A stretch of 64,000 nt of DNA from Rickettsiales bacterium (GCA_028279475.1 JANQNR010000010.1:27692-91691); one strand, 5' to 3'. Shown: positions 1 to 9,492, numbered from the stretch's first letter. The notes: generated from the sequence alone by a model not told the origin. Program-made: numbers and translations.

Positions 1-952
1 GCAACTCCGGGTGCGCCATCAAATAGCGGATACTGGCCTCGGCGCCTGCCGCCATCGCCGGGGGCATGGTCGTGGTAAAAATAAAGCCCGGCGCATAGGA
101 ACGAATCGCGTCAATCAGATTGGCAGAAGCCGTTACATAGCCACCCATCACTCCAAATGCTTTCCCCAACGTTCCCTGAATAATGTCAACGCGCCCCATG
201 ACGTTATCGCGCTCGGCAATGCCTGCGCCCCGGTCTCCATAGAGTCCCACGGCATGTACCTCATCCAGATAGGTCAGTGCATTAAACTCTTCGGCCAAAT
301 CACATATGTCGGTAATGGGGCCAATGTCCCCATCCATCGAATAAACCGACTCAAAAGCGATGATTTTTGGCCGCCACGGATCGCTTGCCTCCAGCAACTC
401 ACGTATATGCGCCACATCATTATGCCGAAAGATACGCTTCTCCGCCTTGCTGTAGCGAATCCCTTCAATCATCGACGCGTGATTACAGGCATCGGAAAAA
501 ATAATGCAGTCTTTCAGCATCGACCCCAGTGTCGACAGGCTGGTCTGGTTGGCAATGTAGCCGGATGAAAAAGCTAGTGCCGCTTCCTTACCATGCAGCT
601 CACAAAGCACCTGCTCCAGTTGCGTCACCGCATGATGCGTACCGGAAATATTGCGCGTACCCCCTGCACCGGCACCCATGGAATCCAGCGCTGTATGCAT
701 CGCTTCTAACACAACCGGGTGCTGCCCCATTCCCAGATAGTCATTACTGCACCAGATCGTAATTTCTTCCCCGGTAGTATGGCTTTTGGCAACAGGAAAA
801 CGCCCGACGATCCGTTCCAGATCATTAAACTCCCGGTACCGTCCCTCGCGCTTTAACGCATGAATCGCCTGTTCAAAGACGCCATCATAATCGATCCGAT
901 GATCGGCAGCGGTCGCAGCAGGCGTATGTACAACTGATGATTGTGCCTTCAT
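1..952 (-). CDS. hemA: 5-aminolevulinate synthase (3' part cut by window edge)
   Basis: Pyridoxal-phosphate enzyme condensing glycine and succinyl-CoA to 5-aminolevulinate, the first step of heme synthesis by the C4 route used by alphaproteobacteria. Translating the minus strand from ATG at 952 gives an open frame to the edge. It shows the alpha-oxoamine synthase landmarks in order: [13 protein letters not shown] near residue 60, [14 protein letters not shown], the glycine-rich FSSGYIANQ, a [10 protein letters not shown] motif binding the cofactor, and [13 protein letters not shown], whose lysine should form the Schiff base. About 317 codons are present, so roughly the last quarter is missing. 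It is followed at 985 by ctaA on the same strand, which fits a heme theme. Identification is secure because the HAVGLYG and GTLGKA signatures separate it from BioF and Kbl fairly well. Confidence 0.95.
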   Translation of the reverse strand, partial: MKAQSSVVHTPAATAADHRIDYDGVFEQAIHALKREGRYREFNDLERIVGRFPVAKSHTTGEEITIWCSNDYLGMGQHPVVLEAMHTALDSMGAGAGGTRNISGTHHAVTQLEQVLCELHGKEAALAFSSGYIANQTSLSTLGSMLKDCIIFSDACNHASMIEGIRYSKAEKRIFRHNDVAHIRELLEASDPWRPKIIAFESVYSMDGDIGPITDICDLAEEFNALTYLDEVHAVGLYGDRGAGIAERDNVMGRVDIIQGTLGKAFGVMGGYVTASANLIDAIRSYAPGFIFTTTMPPAMAAGAEASIRYLMAHPEL

Positions 953-984
953 GTGTTCTGTTTATAGCAGAATTGGCAGCGATA

Positions 985-2037
985 TTACAATGCTTTCTGT
1001 AGCGTTACAGTGCCCGGCACCTGCCTTAACACGAAAATATACCGCAATTGCATCACCACCAGCACCATCGCCGTCATCTGATGCGCGCTTGCCAGCGCAA
1101 TATCGACAACGGAAAGTAGCGTGGCCACGCCCAACGCCACCTGCACCACTGCCACTGCTAGCACCAGGTGTGTCCACGTGTTCCGATGCAACAGCCACTG
1201 ATAGATAATGGCCGCCAATACGACAAACGCCCCCCAGCGATGCAAAAACTGGACGGTTGGGATGTGCTCCAGCCAATGCCCCTGCCCAATATGCAATGGC
1301 ACCCACTGCCCATCCATCAAAGGAAACGTATTATACACATACCCGGCATCCAGCCCGGCGACAAACGCCCCCAACACAATCTGTATGGCAATGAGCGTGA
1401 GTGTCACTGCGGCATGCGTTACGCTGCTTTCTTTGAATACACCAGCATGACAGCAGCCCCTCACCTGCCAGAACGTCCAGCACAACAGCCCTAAAATCAC
1501 CGTTGCAAGTGACAAATGGAATGCCAATTTATACGGACTCACCCATGGATCATGCACCAGACCGCTCTTGACCATGTACCACCCGACAGCGCCCTGCACA
1601 CAGACCATTAAAAACAGCCAGGCCGAACGCTTCAATAATGGCGGCGTGAGTGCACGCGTTGCCAGATGATAGAGTAGTGGTGCCATAAACACCAATCCGA
1701 CGAGTCGCCCCAGTAAACGGTGAATATATTCCAACCAGTAAATCTGTTTGAAGTCCTGTAATTCCATAAAATAATGCTCTTTATGAAACTCCGGCGTTGC
1801 CTGATATGCGGCGAATTCCTCTTCCCAGGCCTGTTGACTCAGTGGCGGTAGGGTACCCGTCACCAGTTTCCACTCCACGATGGACAGCCCAGATTCCGTC
1901 AACCGCGTCAAACCACCGATCAAGACCATCAGGAAGACTAGAATAATACAGACACGCAACCACCAAAGATAAGAGCGCTGAATGCGCGCTTCATCCGGTT
2001 CGCACTTGTCAGCCGTGCTAAGACTCTTTACTAACAT
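985..2037 (-). CDS. ctaA: Heme A synthase, CtaA/Cox15 family
   Basis: Membrane enzyme that oxidises the C8 methyl of heme O to make heme A for aa3-type terminal oxidases. The 350-residue protein has about eight hydrophobic segments. It keeps the family's histidines: EYIHRLLGRLVG near residue 105, KLAFHLSLA near 170, QFLHRWGAF near 265 and ASAHQMTAM near 315. The early GGLTRLTESGLS and EWKLVTGTLPPL motifs are typical of the proteobacterial Cox15-like type. It lies just upstream of hemA on the minus strand, 33 bp away, and is divergent from a heme-copper-oxidase-like gene whose start is only 19 bp away, so the two may share promoter sequence. No oxidase structural genes (ctaC, ctaD) are in view. 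Confidence 0.94.
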   Translation of the reverse strand: MLVKSLSTADKCEPDEARIQRSYLWWLRVCIILVFLMVLIGGLTRLTESGLSIVEWKLVTGTLPPLSQQAWEEEFAAYQATPEFHKEHYFMELQDFKQIYWLEYIHRLLGRLVGLVFMAPLLYHLATRALTPPLLKRSAWLFLMVCVQGAVGWYMVKSGLVHDPWVSPYKLAFHLSLATVILGLLCWTFWQVRGCCHAGVFKESSVTHAAVTLTLIAIQIVLGAFVAGLDAGYVYNTFPLMDGQWVPLHIGQGHWLEHIPTVQFLHRWGAFVVLAAIIYQWLLHRNTWTHLVLAVAVVQVALGVATLLSVVDIALASAHQMTAMVLVVMQLRYIFVLRQVPGTVTLQKAL

Positions 2038-2056
2038 GCAAAAGGTAATATCGCAG

Positions 2057-3607
2057 ATGACACCACCCGTCTATCCCCGTTTTCCACTTTCCTGGCTGAC
2101 CATCGGCATTGCGTCACTCGCTGCGTCCGGCGTTTTTTCCATCATTGTTTCCTTCGCCTGGCATCCATCCGTGCGCTGTGTTGCCTTATTTGAAACCCTG
2201 TTTCACCGCAGCCTGATTACGCATGTCAACCTGTCCATCTCCGTGTGGTTCATGGCCATCCTGTTCATGGTCTGGTCGTACCGTCCCTCCTCCCTGCCAT
2301 TCTATGACGCCACAGCACGCTGGCTGACAATTGCCACCATTGTCTTTATGAGCATCGCCGCTTTACTCCCGGAGGCCGTTCCACTGCTGAGTAATTATGT
2401 GCCGACACTGGAACACCCGCTCTTCTTCGTATCGCTTGGCTGTATGACGGCCGCGATCATCGTAAAATCGATGGAGATATTCTATGGCTATATTCACAGG
2501 CCAGACATGACAAATGAAAGTATTATTCCTCCCCACGCCTGCGGGGGGAGGCCAGGAGGGGGGCTTTCCCACCATGTAAGAATCGAGAATCAAGAATCGA
2601 GAACCACAAACTTGAATATTCCCGATTCCCGATTCCCGATTCCCGATTCTGCAACAGCCCTTCCCCTATCCCCCTCCCGCAAGCAGGAGGGGGAACCATT
2701 GCAACAACCATACATAACGTTAAAAACCTACACACTAACCAGCCTGTTCATGCTGCTGGTCGCACTTGGCGCGTTTGTCGCCAGCTATCAGGGGATCGAC
2801 CGCGCTATTACCGGGGAAATATACTATGAAATGCTGTTCTGGGGTGGCGGACACGTACTGCAATTCGTCTGGGTACAACTTACCCTGATCGCCTGGATTC
2901 TTTTACTGGAAGCACTAGTACCGGGATACCGGGCACATCGCGGTTATCGCGCACTGCTCATCATCAATGCATTGGCCGTGCTCACCACCCCCATCCCTTA
3001 TTTCCTTTATGAGGTAACCAGTGCTGATTTCCGCCAGATGTTTTCTCTGTTGATGGCCTGGATTTGCGGTGTTGCCCCCGTATTGTTCGTACTGCTCTAC
3101 ATCGTGCAGGCAGCGCAGGGGAAACACCCCCTACTCCCCCGCTACCGCCACCCACTCGGTGCCTGCCTGTGGTGGTCGCTTATTCTGTTCGGGCTAGGCG
3201 GCATGTTCGGGGTGATGATCGATGGTATCAATGTCAAGATTCCTGCCCATTACCATGGCTCTCTGCTAGGAGTTACCCTAGCACTGATGGGACTGACCTA
3301 TCTGACACTGATGGCACATGACTATGAATATATGGAACGTTCCAAACTGGCCATCTGGCAGCCGACCTTATTGGGCGTGGGACAAATCATGCATATTGTC
3401 GGACTGTTCTGGTCGGGAGGCTATGGCGTAGAGCGAAAAAACCCATGCGCCGGCGGTGAAGCGATGCAACAAGCTGACCTGGCATTACGCATTCAAAGCA
3501 CTGGCGGTGGCATCGCCATTCTTGGCGGCCTGCTCTTTGTCATCGTTTGTATGAAAGCTTGGAAAGGTGGAAAAACCCTGCTTGATAAACCTGCCGCAAC
3601 CGAGTAG
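2057..3607 (+). CDS. Heme-copper oxidase superfamily subunit I-like protein (cbb3/NorB-like) carrying an in-frame palindromic insertion
   Basis: Polytopic membrane protein, 516 residues from ATG 2057 (an upstream ATG at 2036 is possible). Candidate heme or copper ligands are histidines in ITHVNLSISVW (helix 2), WGGGHVLQFVW, PAHYHGSLLG and GQIMHIVGLFW, which is the order seen in subunit I of cbb3 oxidases and NO reductases. The usual extra domains and partner subunits are absent nearby, so this may be one of the stand-alone CcoN/NorB-like proteins of alphaproteobacteria rather than a complete oxidase. Residues about 157-213 are encoded by a GC-run palindromic repeat and read as a low-complexity hydrophilic segment (PPHACGGRPGGG ... 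SPSRKQEGE) between two membrane segments. A TAATAT box lies 5 bp before the start. It is divergent from ctaA. The family assignment is firm; the enzyme activity is not known. Confidence 0.8.
   Translation: MTPPVYPRFPLSWLTIGIASLAASGVFSIIVSFAWHPSVRCVALFETLFHRSLITHVNLSISVWFMAILFMVWSYRPSSLPFYDATARWLTIATIVFMSIAALLPEAVPLLSNYVPTLEHPLFFVSLGCMTAAIIVKSMEIFYGYIHRPDMTNESIIPPHACGGRPGGGLSHHVRIENQESRTTNLNIPDSRFPIPDSATALPLSPSRKQEGEPLQQPYITLKTYTLTSLFMLLVALGAFVASYQGIDRAITGEIYYEMLFWGGGHVLQFVWVQLTLIAWILLLEALVPGYRAHRGYRALLIINALAVLTTPIPYFLYEVTSADFRQMFSLLMAWICGVAPVLFVLLYIVQAAQGKHPLLPRYRHPLGACLWWSLILFGLGGMFGVMIDGINVKIPAHYHGSLLGVTLALMGLTYLTLMAHDYEYMERSKLAIWQPTLLGVGQIMHIVGLFWSGGYGVERKNPCAGGEAMQQADLALRIQSTGGGIAILGGLLFVIVCMKAWKGGKTLLDKPAATE
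2528..2693. repeat. GC-run palindromic element (class A) inside a CDS
   Basis: Left arm is a CCTCCCC...GGGGGGAGG hairpin followed by a G-run; right arm is CCCCTATCCCCCTCCCGC followed by AAGCAGGAGGGGG. The same arms, in the opposite orientation, occur at 25016-25143 upstream of tolQ, and related ones at 31934-32025 in clpB. The loop contains GAATCGAGAA repeats and then about four tandem copies of GATTCCC (2619-2650). The whole element is read through in frame by the surrounding membrane-protein gene. Confidence 0.85.
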
Positions 3608-3646
3608 GCTGGCGTTTTACTATAGCTTCTTAAGGAGATATTCATC

Positions 3647-4144
3647 ATGAAACAATGGATTGCTTTATTGACGGTAGGTGCCATGGTGACCGCCTGTGCA
3701 CAACCGGGACAACGTGGTTACTCATCTGGTGGGCAAGGGCTTGATAAAGAATTGCTAGGTGGCCTGGCCGGTGCAGCAGGTGGTGCCGCCATCGGCTCGA
3801 ACATCGGGAAAGGAAAAGGAAACATTGCAGCTATCGCCATTGGTACATTGCTGGGTGCCAAGCTGGGATCAGAAGTGGGCAAGTCACTCGACCGCGCCGA
3901 CATGGCCTATTACAACCGCACCTCACAACGAGCGCTGGAAACTGCACAGCCAGGCCAAAGCCTACCGTGGCAGAACCCAGAGACCGGCAACTCCGGCACG
4001 ATTACACCATCCAACTATTATCAAGCTTCCAACGGTCAATATTGCCGCGAATACACGCAAAGCATCAATGTCGGTGGGCAGGTATCACAAGGCTATGGCA
4101 CGGCGTGCCGCCAACCGGATGGTTCCTGGCAAATCGTTCAATAA
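3647..4144 (+). CDS. Glycine-zipper lipoprotein, 17 kDa surface antigen type
   Basis: Predicted outer-membrane lipoprotein of 165 residues. It has a short signal peptide ending in a lipobox-like VTAC with Cys17, then a glycine-zipper two-helix region (GGLAGAAGGAAIGSNIGKGKGN ... IGTLLGAKLGSEVGKSLD, residues about 38-82), and a C-terminal globular part with GQYCREY and YGTACRQPDGSW. That arrangement, including the paired cysteines in the C-terminal part, is that of the rickettsial 17 kDa antigen family, probably involved in envelope integrity. A good ribosome-binding site (AAGGAG at 3632) lies 9 bp before ATG 3647. The gene stands 39 bp after the oxidase-like gene and 15 bp before fabI. Confidence 0.88.
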   Translation: MKQWIALLTVGAMVTACAQPGQRGYSSGGQGLDKELLGGLAGAAGGAAIGSNIGKGKGNIAAIAIGTLLGAKLGSEVGKSLDRADMAYYNRTSQRALETAQPGQSLPWQNPETGNSGTITPSNYYQASNGQYCREYTQSINVGGQVSQGYGTACRQPDGSWQIVQ

Positions 4145-4159
4145 ATTAGGGAAACTGAC

Positions 4160-4981
4160 GTGACCTCTGCTGTTTTGTCCGGAGAATTGTTGAAAGGCAA
4201 AAAAGGTCTCATTATGGGGCTGGCCAATGACAAGTCGATCGCTTGGGGTATTGCCCAATATGCGGCGGCACACGGCGCACAACTGGCGTTCAACTATCAG
4301 GGAGAAGCTCTAAAGAAGCGCGTCGAACCATTGGCCGCATCACTCGGATCCGACATGGTGTTTCCCTGTGACGTGACCGATGATGCCAGCATGGACGCCC
4401 TGTTCGACCAGATCAAGGACACATGGGGTGAGTTGGACTTTCTCGTCCACGCCATCGCCTATTCCGACAAGAATGAGCTGAAAGGCGATTATGTGGATAC
4501 GAGTCTGGACAACTTCCTCAACAGCATGCAGATTTCCTGCTACTCGTTTACGGCACTCGCCAAGCGCGCCTACCCGTTGATGAACGAGGGTGGTAGTATG
4601 CTGACACTGACCTATCTGGGTGCCGAGCGCCACATGCCGCATTACAATGTGATGGGCGTGGCCAAGGCGGCGCTGGAAGCCAGCGTCAAATATCTGGCGA
4701 TGGACATGGGCAAGCACAATATCCGCGTTAACGGCATTTCCGCTGGCCCAATCAAAACATTGGCCGCTTCCGGCATCGGTGATTTTCGCTATATTCTGAA
4801 ATGGAATGAGTATAACAGCCCGATGCAACGCAATGTCACCATCGAAGAAGTAGGTGGCGCAGCACTCTACCTGCTGTCGGGGCTGGGAGCCGGTACCACC
4901 GGTGAAATCCTGCATGTCGATAACGGCTACCATATTGTCGGTATGAAAAATGCCAATGCGCCGGATATCGGTGACATATAG
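4160..4981 (+). CDS. fabI: Enoyl-[acyl-carrier-protein] reductase (NADH), FabI
   Basis: Catalyses the last reduction step of each fatty-acid elongation round, trans-2-enoyl-ACP to acyl-ACP. The 273-residue protein starts at GTG 4160. It has the FabI form of the SDR fold: [20 protein letters not shown] replaces the usual TGxxxGIG, and the catalytic tyrosines and lysine sit in TYLGAER and HYNVMGVAK (Tyr-x6-Lys). KTLAASGI is the substrate-binding loop. Presence of this enzyme predicts the usual FabI-inhibitor target in this organism. It is 12 bp upstream of aroC and probably co-transcribed with it. Confidence 0.96.
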   Translation: MTSAVLSGELLKGKKGLIMGLANDKSIAWGIAQYAAAHGAQLAFNYQGEALKKRVEPLAASLGSDMVFPCDVTDDASMDALFDQIKDTWGELDFLVHAIAYSDKNELKGDYVDTSLDNFLNSMQISCYSFTALAKRAYPLMNEGGSMLTLTYLGAERHMPHYNVMGVAKAALEASVKYLAMDMGKHNIRVNGISAGPIKTLAASGIGDFRYILKWNEYNSPMQRNVTIEEVGGAALYLLSGLGAGTTGEILHVDNGYHIVGMKNANAPDIGDI

Positions 4982-4993
4982 GTACGACGAGAC

Positions 4994-6097
4994 GTGACCA
5001 TCAACAGCTTCGGACGTATTTTCCGTTTCACTACATGGGGCGAAAGCCATGGTAAAGCGATTGGTTGCGTGGTCGACGGCGTCCCGTCACAAATTCCACT
5101 TACCGAAACCGACATCCAGCATTATCTGGATCAGCGCAGACCGGCACAGTCCAAGTATACCACCCAACGCAAGGAAAGCGACCGGGTAGAGATTCTCTCC
5201 GGGGTGTTTGAAGGACAGACGACCGGCACCCCGATCAGCCTCATCATCCATAATGAAGATCAACGCTCGAAAGATTACAGCGAGATCAAGGACACGTTTC
5301 GCCCTGGCCATGCTGACTTCACCTATAACGCCAAATACGGCATTCGTGACTATCGCGGTGGCGGACGTTCCAGTGCACGGGAAACGGCGATGCGTGTCGC
5401 CGCCGGTGCTATCGCTCGTAAGATTCTGGCAACACAAGGCGTGCAGATTCGCGGGGCACTGGTGCAAATCGGCGAACATCACATCGATCACACGCGCTGG
5501 GATTGGGAACATGTCACCGACAACCCGCTCTGGTGTCCCGACCCGGAGATGACACCTATCTGGGAAAATTATCTTAGTGCCATTCGCAAGGACGGCTCTT
5601 CCATTGGTGCTGTGATTGAAGTGCAAGCAGAAGGTGTCCCTACCGGTTGGGGAGCACCGATCTATGGCAAGCTGGATAGTGATTTGGCGCAGGCACTGAT
5701 GAGTATCAATGCCGTCAAAGGCGTGGAAATCGGGGACGGGTTCGACGCCGCAACATTACGTGGCGAGGAAAACGCCGATACGATTGAAATGCAGGACGGC
5801 CAACCGGTCTTTCATGGCAACCACGCTGGCGGCATTTTGGGTGGTATCTCCTCCGGTCAACCGATTATCGCCCGCTTTGCAGTCAAGCCAACCAGTTCCA
5901 TCCTGAAAGAGGTAGCCACTATCGACACGCATGGCAATAATACGACCATCCGTACCAAAGGCCGCCACGACCCTTGTGTTGGCATCCGCGCCGTTCCGGT
6001 GGGCGAAGCGATGATGGCTTGCGTGTTGGCTGACCATTATTTGCTGGCACGTGCGATTAAATGTCATACCGGCGAAGGCCGGTATCTCGTGCAATGA
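4994..6097 (+). CDS. aroC: Chorismate synthase; last 11 codons derive from a palindromic repeat
   Basis: Makes chorismate from 5-enolpyruvylshikimate 3-phosphate, the end of the shikimate pathway, using reduced FMN. The 367-residue protein starts at GTG 4994 and has the family signatures FTTWGESHG near residue 11, [18 protein letters not shown] near 120 and the C-terminal RGRHDPC-type motif (here [19 protein letters not shown]). Two other shikimate or chorismate users, pabB-pabC and a chorismate mutase, are elsewhere in the window. The normal protein end ([12 protein letters not shown]) is followed by [11 protein letters not shown] (residues 357-367), which is encoded by one arm and the loop of a palindromic repeat whose TGA is the stop codon. 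The added tail is unlikely to be functional. Confidence 0.96.
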   Translation: MTINSFGRIFRFTTWGESHGKAIGCVVDGVPSQIPLTETDIQHYLDQRRPAQSKYTTQRKESDRVEILSGVFEGQTTGTPISLIIHNEDQRSKDYSEIKDTFRPGHADFTYNAKYGIRDYRGGGRSSARETAMRVAAGAIARKILATQGVQIRGALVQIGEHHIDHTRWDWEHVTDNPLWCPDPEMTPIWENYLSAIRKDGSSIGAVIEVQAEGVPTGWGAPIYGKLDSDLAQALMSINAVKGVEIGDGFDAATLRGEENADTIEMQDGQPVFHGNHAGGILGGISSGQPIIARFAVKPTSSILKEVATIDTHGNNTTIRTKGRHDPCVGIRAVPVGEAMMACVLADHYLLARAIKCHTGEGRYLVQ

Positions 6098-6122
6098 GAC
6101 TCCGGCCTTCGCCGGAGTGACG
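6063..6122. repeat. Palindromic repeat (GTCATACCGGC...GCCGGAGTGACG) overlapping the aroC 3' end
   Basis: Two linked hairpins, ACCGGCGAAGGCCGGT and CTCCGGCCTTCGCCGGAG, joined by TCTCGTGCAATGAGA. The reverse complement is found, with a roughly 30-bp insertion in one arm, at about 36760-36850. It spans the aroC stop codon and could also act as a transcription terminator or mRNA stabiliser. Confidence 0.85.
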
Positions 6123-6141
6123 AAAACACACGTAAAATTTA

Positions 6142-6172
6142 TTGTGGCATTTTTGCCGAATCTTGCTATAAC
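6142..6172 (+). promoter_or_regulatory. Possible ppa promoter
   Basis: TTGTGG at 6142 and TATAAC at 6167 are 19 bp apart and 30 bp before the ppa start codon, just beyond the aroC palindrome. The -35 match is poor, so this is a tentative call. Confidence 0.3.
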
Positions 6173-6201
6173 GCCGCCATTAAAGACAGCAGGAGTATTC
6201 T

Positions 6202-6744
6202 ATGGACATCAGCAAAATCCCTACCGGTAAAAACGCCCCCGAAGAAATCAATGTGATTATTGAAGTCCCCATGGGATCAATCCCGGTCAAATATGAATTG
6301 GACAAGGCATCCGGTGCGATTTTTGTTGATCGCTTCGTCCATACCGCCATGTACTATCCTTGTAATTATGGATTCGTGCCGCACACGCTCTCCGGCGACG
6401 GCGACCCAGCCGATGTACTGGTGGTGTCCAGCATGCCTGTCATGGCCAGTGCCGTGATTCCCGCCCGCCCAGTCGGTGTCTTGCTAATGGAAGACGATGG
6501 CGGTGTTGATGAGAAAATCATTGCGGTACCTACCTCCAAGACCTACCCATTCTATGATAATGTAGAAGAATACAGCGACCTCCCGGACATCCTAATTGCC
6601 CAGATCCAACATTTCTTTGAGCATTACAAGGATCTGGAGAAAGGCAAATGGGTCAAGATTATCGGCTGGGAAGGCAAGGCAAAAGCGCTGGACCTTCTAC
6701 GCGAAGCGGTGGATCGCCATCAGCAGGTCGAAAACGCGGCATAA
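6202..6744 (+). CDS. ppa: Inorganic pyrophosphatase, family I
   Basis: Soluble Mg-dependent hydrolase that splits pyrophosphate and pulls biosynthetic reactions forward. At 180 residues it has the usual bacterial length. The active-site signature [10 protein letters not shown] (residues about 67-76) supplies metal-binding aspartates; [13 protein letters not shown] precedes it and the downstream acidic and lysine residues ([10 protein letters not shown]) are conserved. The start ATG 6202 has AGGAG 6 bp upstream. The gene stands alone after the aroC palindrome and is convergent with a hypothetical gene at 6759-7178. Confidence 0.97.
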   Translation: MDISKIPTGKNAPEEINVIIEVPMGSIPVKYELDKASGAIFVDRFVHTAMYYPCNYGFVPHTLSGDGDPADVLVVSSMPVMASAVIPARPVGVLLMEDDGGVDEKIIAVPTSKTYPFYDNVEEYSDLPDILIAQIQHFFEHYKDLEKGKWVKIIGWEGKAKALDLLREAVDRHQQVENAA

Positions 6745-6758
6745 AACCTACTGCGCCG

Positions 6759-7178
6759 TTAAAAATGGTGCAGCAACGGGGCACCTAATGCCGTTGATGT
6801 AGGTGTTGTTATGGGAGCGCCAGGTTGATGAGCGTCAATACCGCCAGCAATTTCCATAACTCCATCCTCTACTAAGCCATTTGCTCGTATCTGTTCCACC
6901 GCCAATACATTCACCCCGTTTTTAATTTCATCAGCAATTGCTGCTGAGTTCAGCTTCTTTACCTCGTCTATTTGGTATGTATGATTGCCAGACTTTAGCA
7001 CAATTGTATCCACACGGTTGATTGGAATTAATATATTCTCATCCGCAATGGTCGTCACCTTTACATAGAGAGCCGGATCAATAAAGTCTTCAGGCGCTGG
7101 GCTAACTACCTCTGTTCCTTCAGGCATATCGCCCAGATCAATATGTACTTGTGCTTCATCTTTTGATTTTTTTGACAT
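6759..7178 (-). CDS. Hypothetical protein, 139 aa
   Basis: I do not recognise this protein. It is acidic and soluble, with no signal peptide or membrane segment. After a charged N-terminus (MSKKSKDEAQVHIDLGDMP) there is a segment resembling a small beta domain (VKVTTIADENILIPINRVDTIVLKSGNHTYQID), then an alanine- and valine-rich stretch and a Pro/Thr/Ala tail ending in HHF. A weak ribosome-binding site (AGG) lies about 10 bp before ATG 7178, and the 100 bp upstream (7179-7283) are AT-rich, where a promoter could lie. It is convergent with ppa and transcribed away from recG. The reading frame shows no sign of decay, so it is probably real, but nothing indicates its role. Confidence 0.6.
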   Translation of the reverse strand: MSKKSKDEAQVHIDLGDMPEGTEVVSPAPEDFIDPALYVKVTTIADENILIPINRVDTIVLKSGNHTYQIDEVKKLNSAAIADEIKNGVNVLAVEQIRANGLVEDGVMEIAGGIDAHQPGAPITTPTSTALGAPLLHHF

Positions 7179-7283
7179 TTCAAATCTACCTGAATAATTA
7201 TAGTATATTATTTGATATTACTATGCAAATATATCCTTTTTATTACAAAAAGAAAAACGTAATACATTTGTAACAAACAGGCA

Positions 7284-9419
7284 TCACCCCGAACGCACTA
7301 GTCGCATGGAGGCATCCAACTCAAACAACCGCAACAACCCCTGCAAACGCTGCCCTCTTTCCCCCGACAGTGCCGGATCATTCTCCAACGCTAGTGCCGC
7401 TTCCTTGCGTGCAGAGCGAAATAGTTCCGTATCTTTCTCCATATCCAGAAAGGTAAAGTCCGGCAACCCGGTCTGCCGCGTACCCAGCACATCTCCAGCA
7501 CCGCGCAACTTCAAATCCATCTCAGCAATCACAAACCCATCATTGGTATCACGCATGGTTTTCAACCGTTGCCGCGCCGTCTCGGAACAGCGCTCCTGAT
7601 AGAGCAGCAAACAACGTGAGGGCTTATCACCTCGACCAACCCGCCCCCGCAATTGGTGAAGCTGCGCTAATCCGAACCGCTCGGCATTCTCAATCACCAT
7701 AATGGTCGCATCGGGTACATCGACCCCGACTTCCACAACGGTCGTTGCCACCAGAATGCGGACATCACCACGCTTGAATGCCTGCATCACCGGTTCGCGC
7801 TCCTGCATCGACATCCTGCCATGCACCAGCCCTACCTTTCCCGAAAATAGTACTTCCAATGCGCCGTAGCGCGACTCCGCTGCCTGTAACCCCGCCATCA
7901 TGGGATTCTCCGGGGTTTCCATCTCTTCAACCAATGGACAAATCCAATAGACCTTCTCCCCATTCGCCAACGCCCGCCCTACACCTTCCAACAGCGCTTC
8001 CAGTTTACCAAATGCAATGGTACGCGTATCGATCGGCTGGCGCCCTGCCGGTTTCTGCTTGAGCAGCGACACGTCCATATCGCCGTAATAGGTCATTTGT
8101 AGCGAACGCGGAATGGGCGTCGCCGTCATCAACAACATATGCGGCTGGAATGCCTGGCCGGCCAATCCCTTTTCACTAAGCGCCAGACGCTGATTGACGC
8201 CAAAGCGATGCTGCTCGTCAATCACCACCAATGCCAGATTGGCGAACTCCACCCCCTCCTGAAACAACGCATGCGTGCCAACCACAATCGCTGCCGGGTG
8301 AATGCGCAACTGCTCACGTGCCTCCTCACGCTGGCGTGGCGTCAAGCTTCCGGCCAGAAAGATCACCGGAACATCCAGTACTCCTAGCAATGCGTCCATC
8401 GATTGAAGGTGCTGCCGTGCCAATATCTCCGTTGGCGCCATCAGCGCCGCCTGATGCCCGGCTTTTACCGTCGCCAGTATCGCCAGCGCCGCCACCACCG
8501 TTTTCCCCGCACCCACATCACCCTGTAACAGACGCAGCATCCGCTCGCCAGAGCGCATATCATGATCCATCTCCTGCAATACCTCCCGCTGCCCTTCCGT
8601 CAGTGCAAAGGGTAGAGCGGCAATGGTATCCTCAATATCATTGGTCAGTACGGGAATCGACACACCCGGCTGCTGTTTCTGCTGTCGACGCAACAGCACC
8701 AGTGACAACTGATGTGATAACGCTTCGTCATAAGCCAGCCGCTGCCGGGCGATTGCGTGGACTTCCTCGGAATCCGGGTGATGCACCTGCCGCAAGCTGG
8801 CATCGAATCCTACCCATCCATGGTGCCGTACCGTCGATTCCGCCAACCATTCCGGCACAGGCGGCACCCCTTCCAATACCGCCTGAATCCAGCGCGACAG
8901 CATACGCGACGAAATACCCTCTGTCGACGGATAGACCGGATCAAGACGGCATATCTGTTCACTCTGCTCCGGCGGTACAATCAAATCAGGATGCGTCATT
9001 TGCCACATGCCGTCATAGCGCTGCAACTGCCCGCTAATAATCACCTCGCCACCTACCGGGAGCTGTTGCTGCAAATAGCGCGAGTCCCCTCGAAAAAACA
9101 CCAGTAGCACACTACCGGTATCATCCTCACATTGCACCTTGTAGGGCACAGGTCGCGCACGCCGCTGGTGTCGGGCAGACAGATGCTTTAATACCCGCAC
9201 CCGAATTGTGCGCACTCCCTCTCGCGCCATCCCTAGTGGCGTGACATGCCGCCGGTCAACATAATCATAGGGGATATGGAAGAGTAAATCCTTAAGCGTC
9301 GCTTCCGTATCCTGCTGCTTTTTCTGGCGTGTGAAATATCGGGTAAGCCGCTGCGCGTGTTTTTCGCCGATTCCTTTCTGCAATGAAATACGGCGTGACA
9401 AATAGCGGAGATAGTCCAT
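7284..9419 (-). CDS. recG: ATP-dependent DNA helicase RecG
   Basis: Branched-DNA translocase that reverses stalled replication forks and processes recombination intermediates. The 711-residue protein has an N-terminal wedge/OB domain (GEVIISGQLQRYDGMWQMTHPDL, residues about 125-147) and a superfamily-2 helicase core: motif I GDVGAGKTVVA near 305, motif Ia APTEILARQH, DEQH box in VVIDEQHRFGV near 400, motif III TATPIPRSL, then VATTVVEVGVDVP and QLRGRVGRG (motif VI). Length matches the family (E. coli RecG is 693). The next upstream element on this strand is a TATAGCA palindrome 10 bp before the start codon, which may carry or disturb the promoter. Confidence 0.97.
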   Translation of the reverse strand: MDYLRYLSRRISLQKGIGEKHAQRLTRYFTRQKKQQDTEATLKDLLFHIPYDYVDRRHVTPLGMAREGVRTIRVRVLKHLSARHQRRARPVPYKVQCEDDTGSVLLVFFRGDSRYLQQQLPVGGEVIISGQLQRYDGMWQMTHPDLIVPPEQSEQICRLDPVYPSTEGISSRMLSRWIQAVLEGVPPVPEWLAESTVRHHGWVGFDASLRQVHHPDSEEVHAIARQRLAYDEALSHQLSLVLLRRQQKQQPGVSIPVLTNDIEDTIAALPFALTEGQREVLQEMDHDMRSGERMLRLLQGDVGAGKTVVAALAILATVKAGHQAALMAPTEILARQHLQSMDALLGVLDVPVIFLAGSLTPRQREEAREQLRIHPAAIVVGTHALFQEGVEFANLALVVIDEQHRFGVNQRLALSEKGLAGQAFQPHMLLMTATPIPRSLQMTYYGDMDVSLLKQKPAGRQPIDTRTIAFGKLEALLEGVGRALANGEKVYWICPLVEEMETPENPMMAGLQAAESRYGALEVLFSGKVGLVHGRMSMQEREPVMQAFKRGDVRILVATTVVEVGVDVPDATIMVIENAERFGLAQLHQLRGRVGRGDKPSRCLLLYQERCSETARQRLKTMRDTNDGFVIAEMDLKLRGAGDVLGTRQTGLPDFTFLDMEKDTELFRSARKEAALALENDPALSGERGQRLQGLLRLFELDASMRLVRSG

Positions 9420-9428
9420 ACAGGCATC

Positions 9429-9492
9429 TATAGCACGTTCGGATGATTTTCATACATCCCGTATAAAATATCATTCCGAAGGTCGTGCTATT
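9429..9492. repeat. TATAGCA-type palindromic element, copy 1
   Basis: Begins TATAGCACGTTCGGATGATT and ends with AAGGTCGTGCTAT; the arms pair imperfectly over about 25 bp. Closely similar to the copy at 60212-60271 and sharing its terminal sequence with 41607-41666 and 52515-52597. It lies between the divergent-facing recG start and the 3' end of the PAS protein gene. The rest of the gap to 9605 shows no gene. Confidence 0.8.

Noticed and set aside
2619..2650. GATTCCC tandem repeats as a CRISPR-like array
   Set aside because: Units are contiguous 7-mers without spacers and form the loop of a palindromic element.
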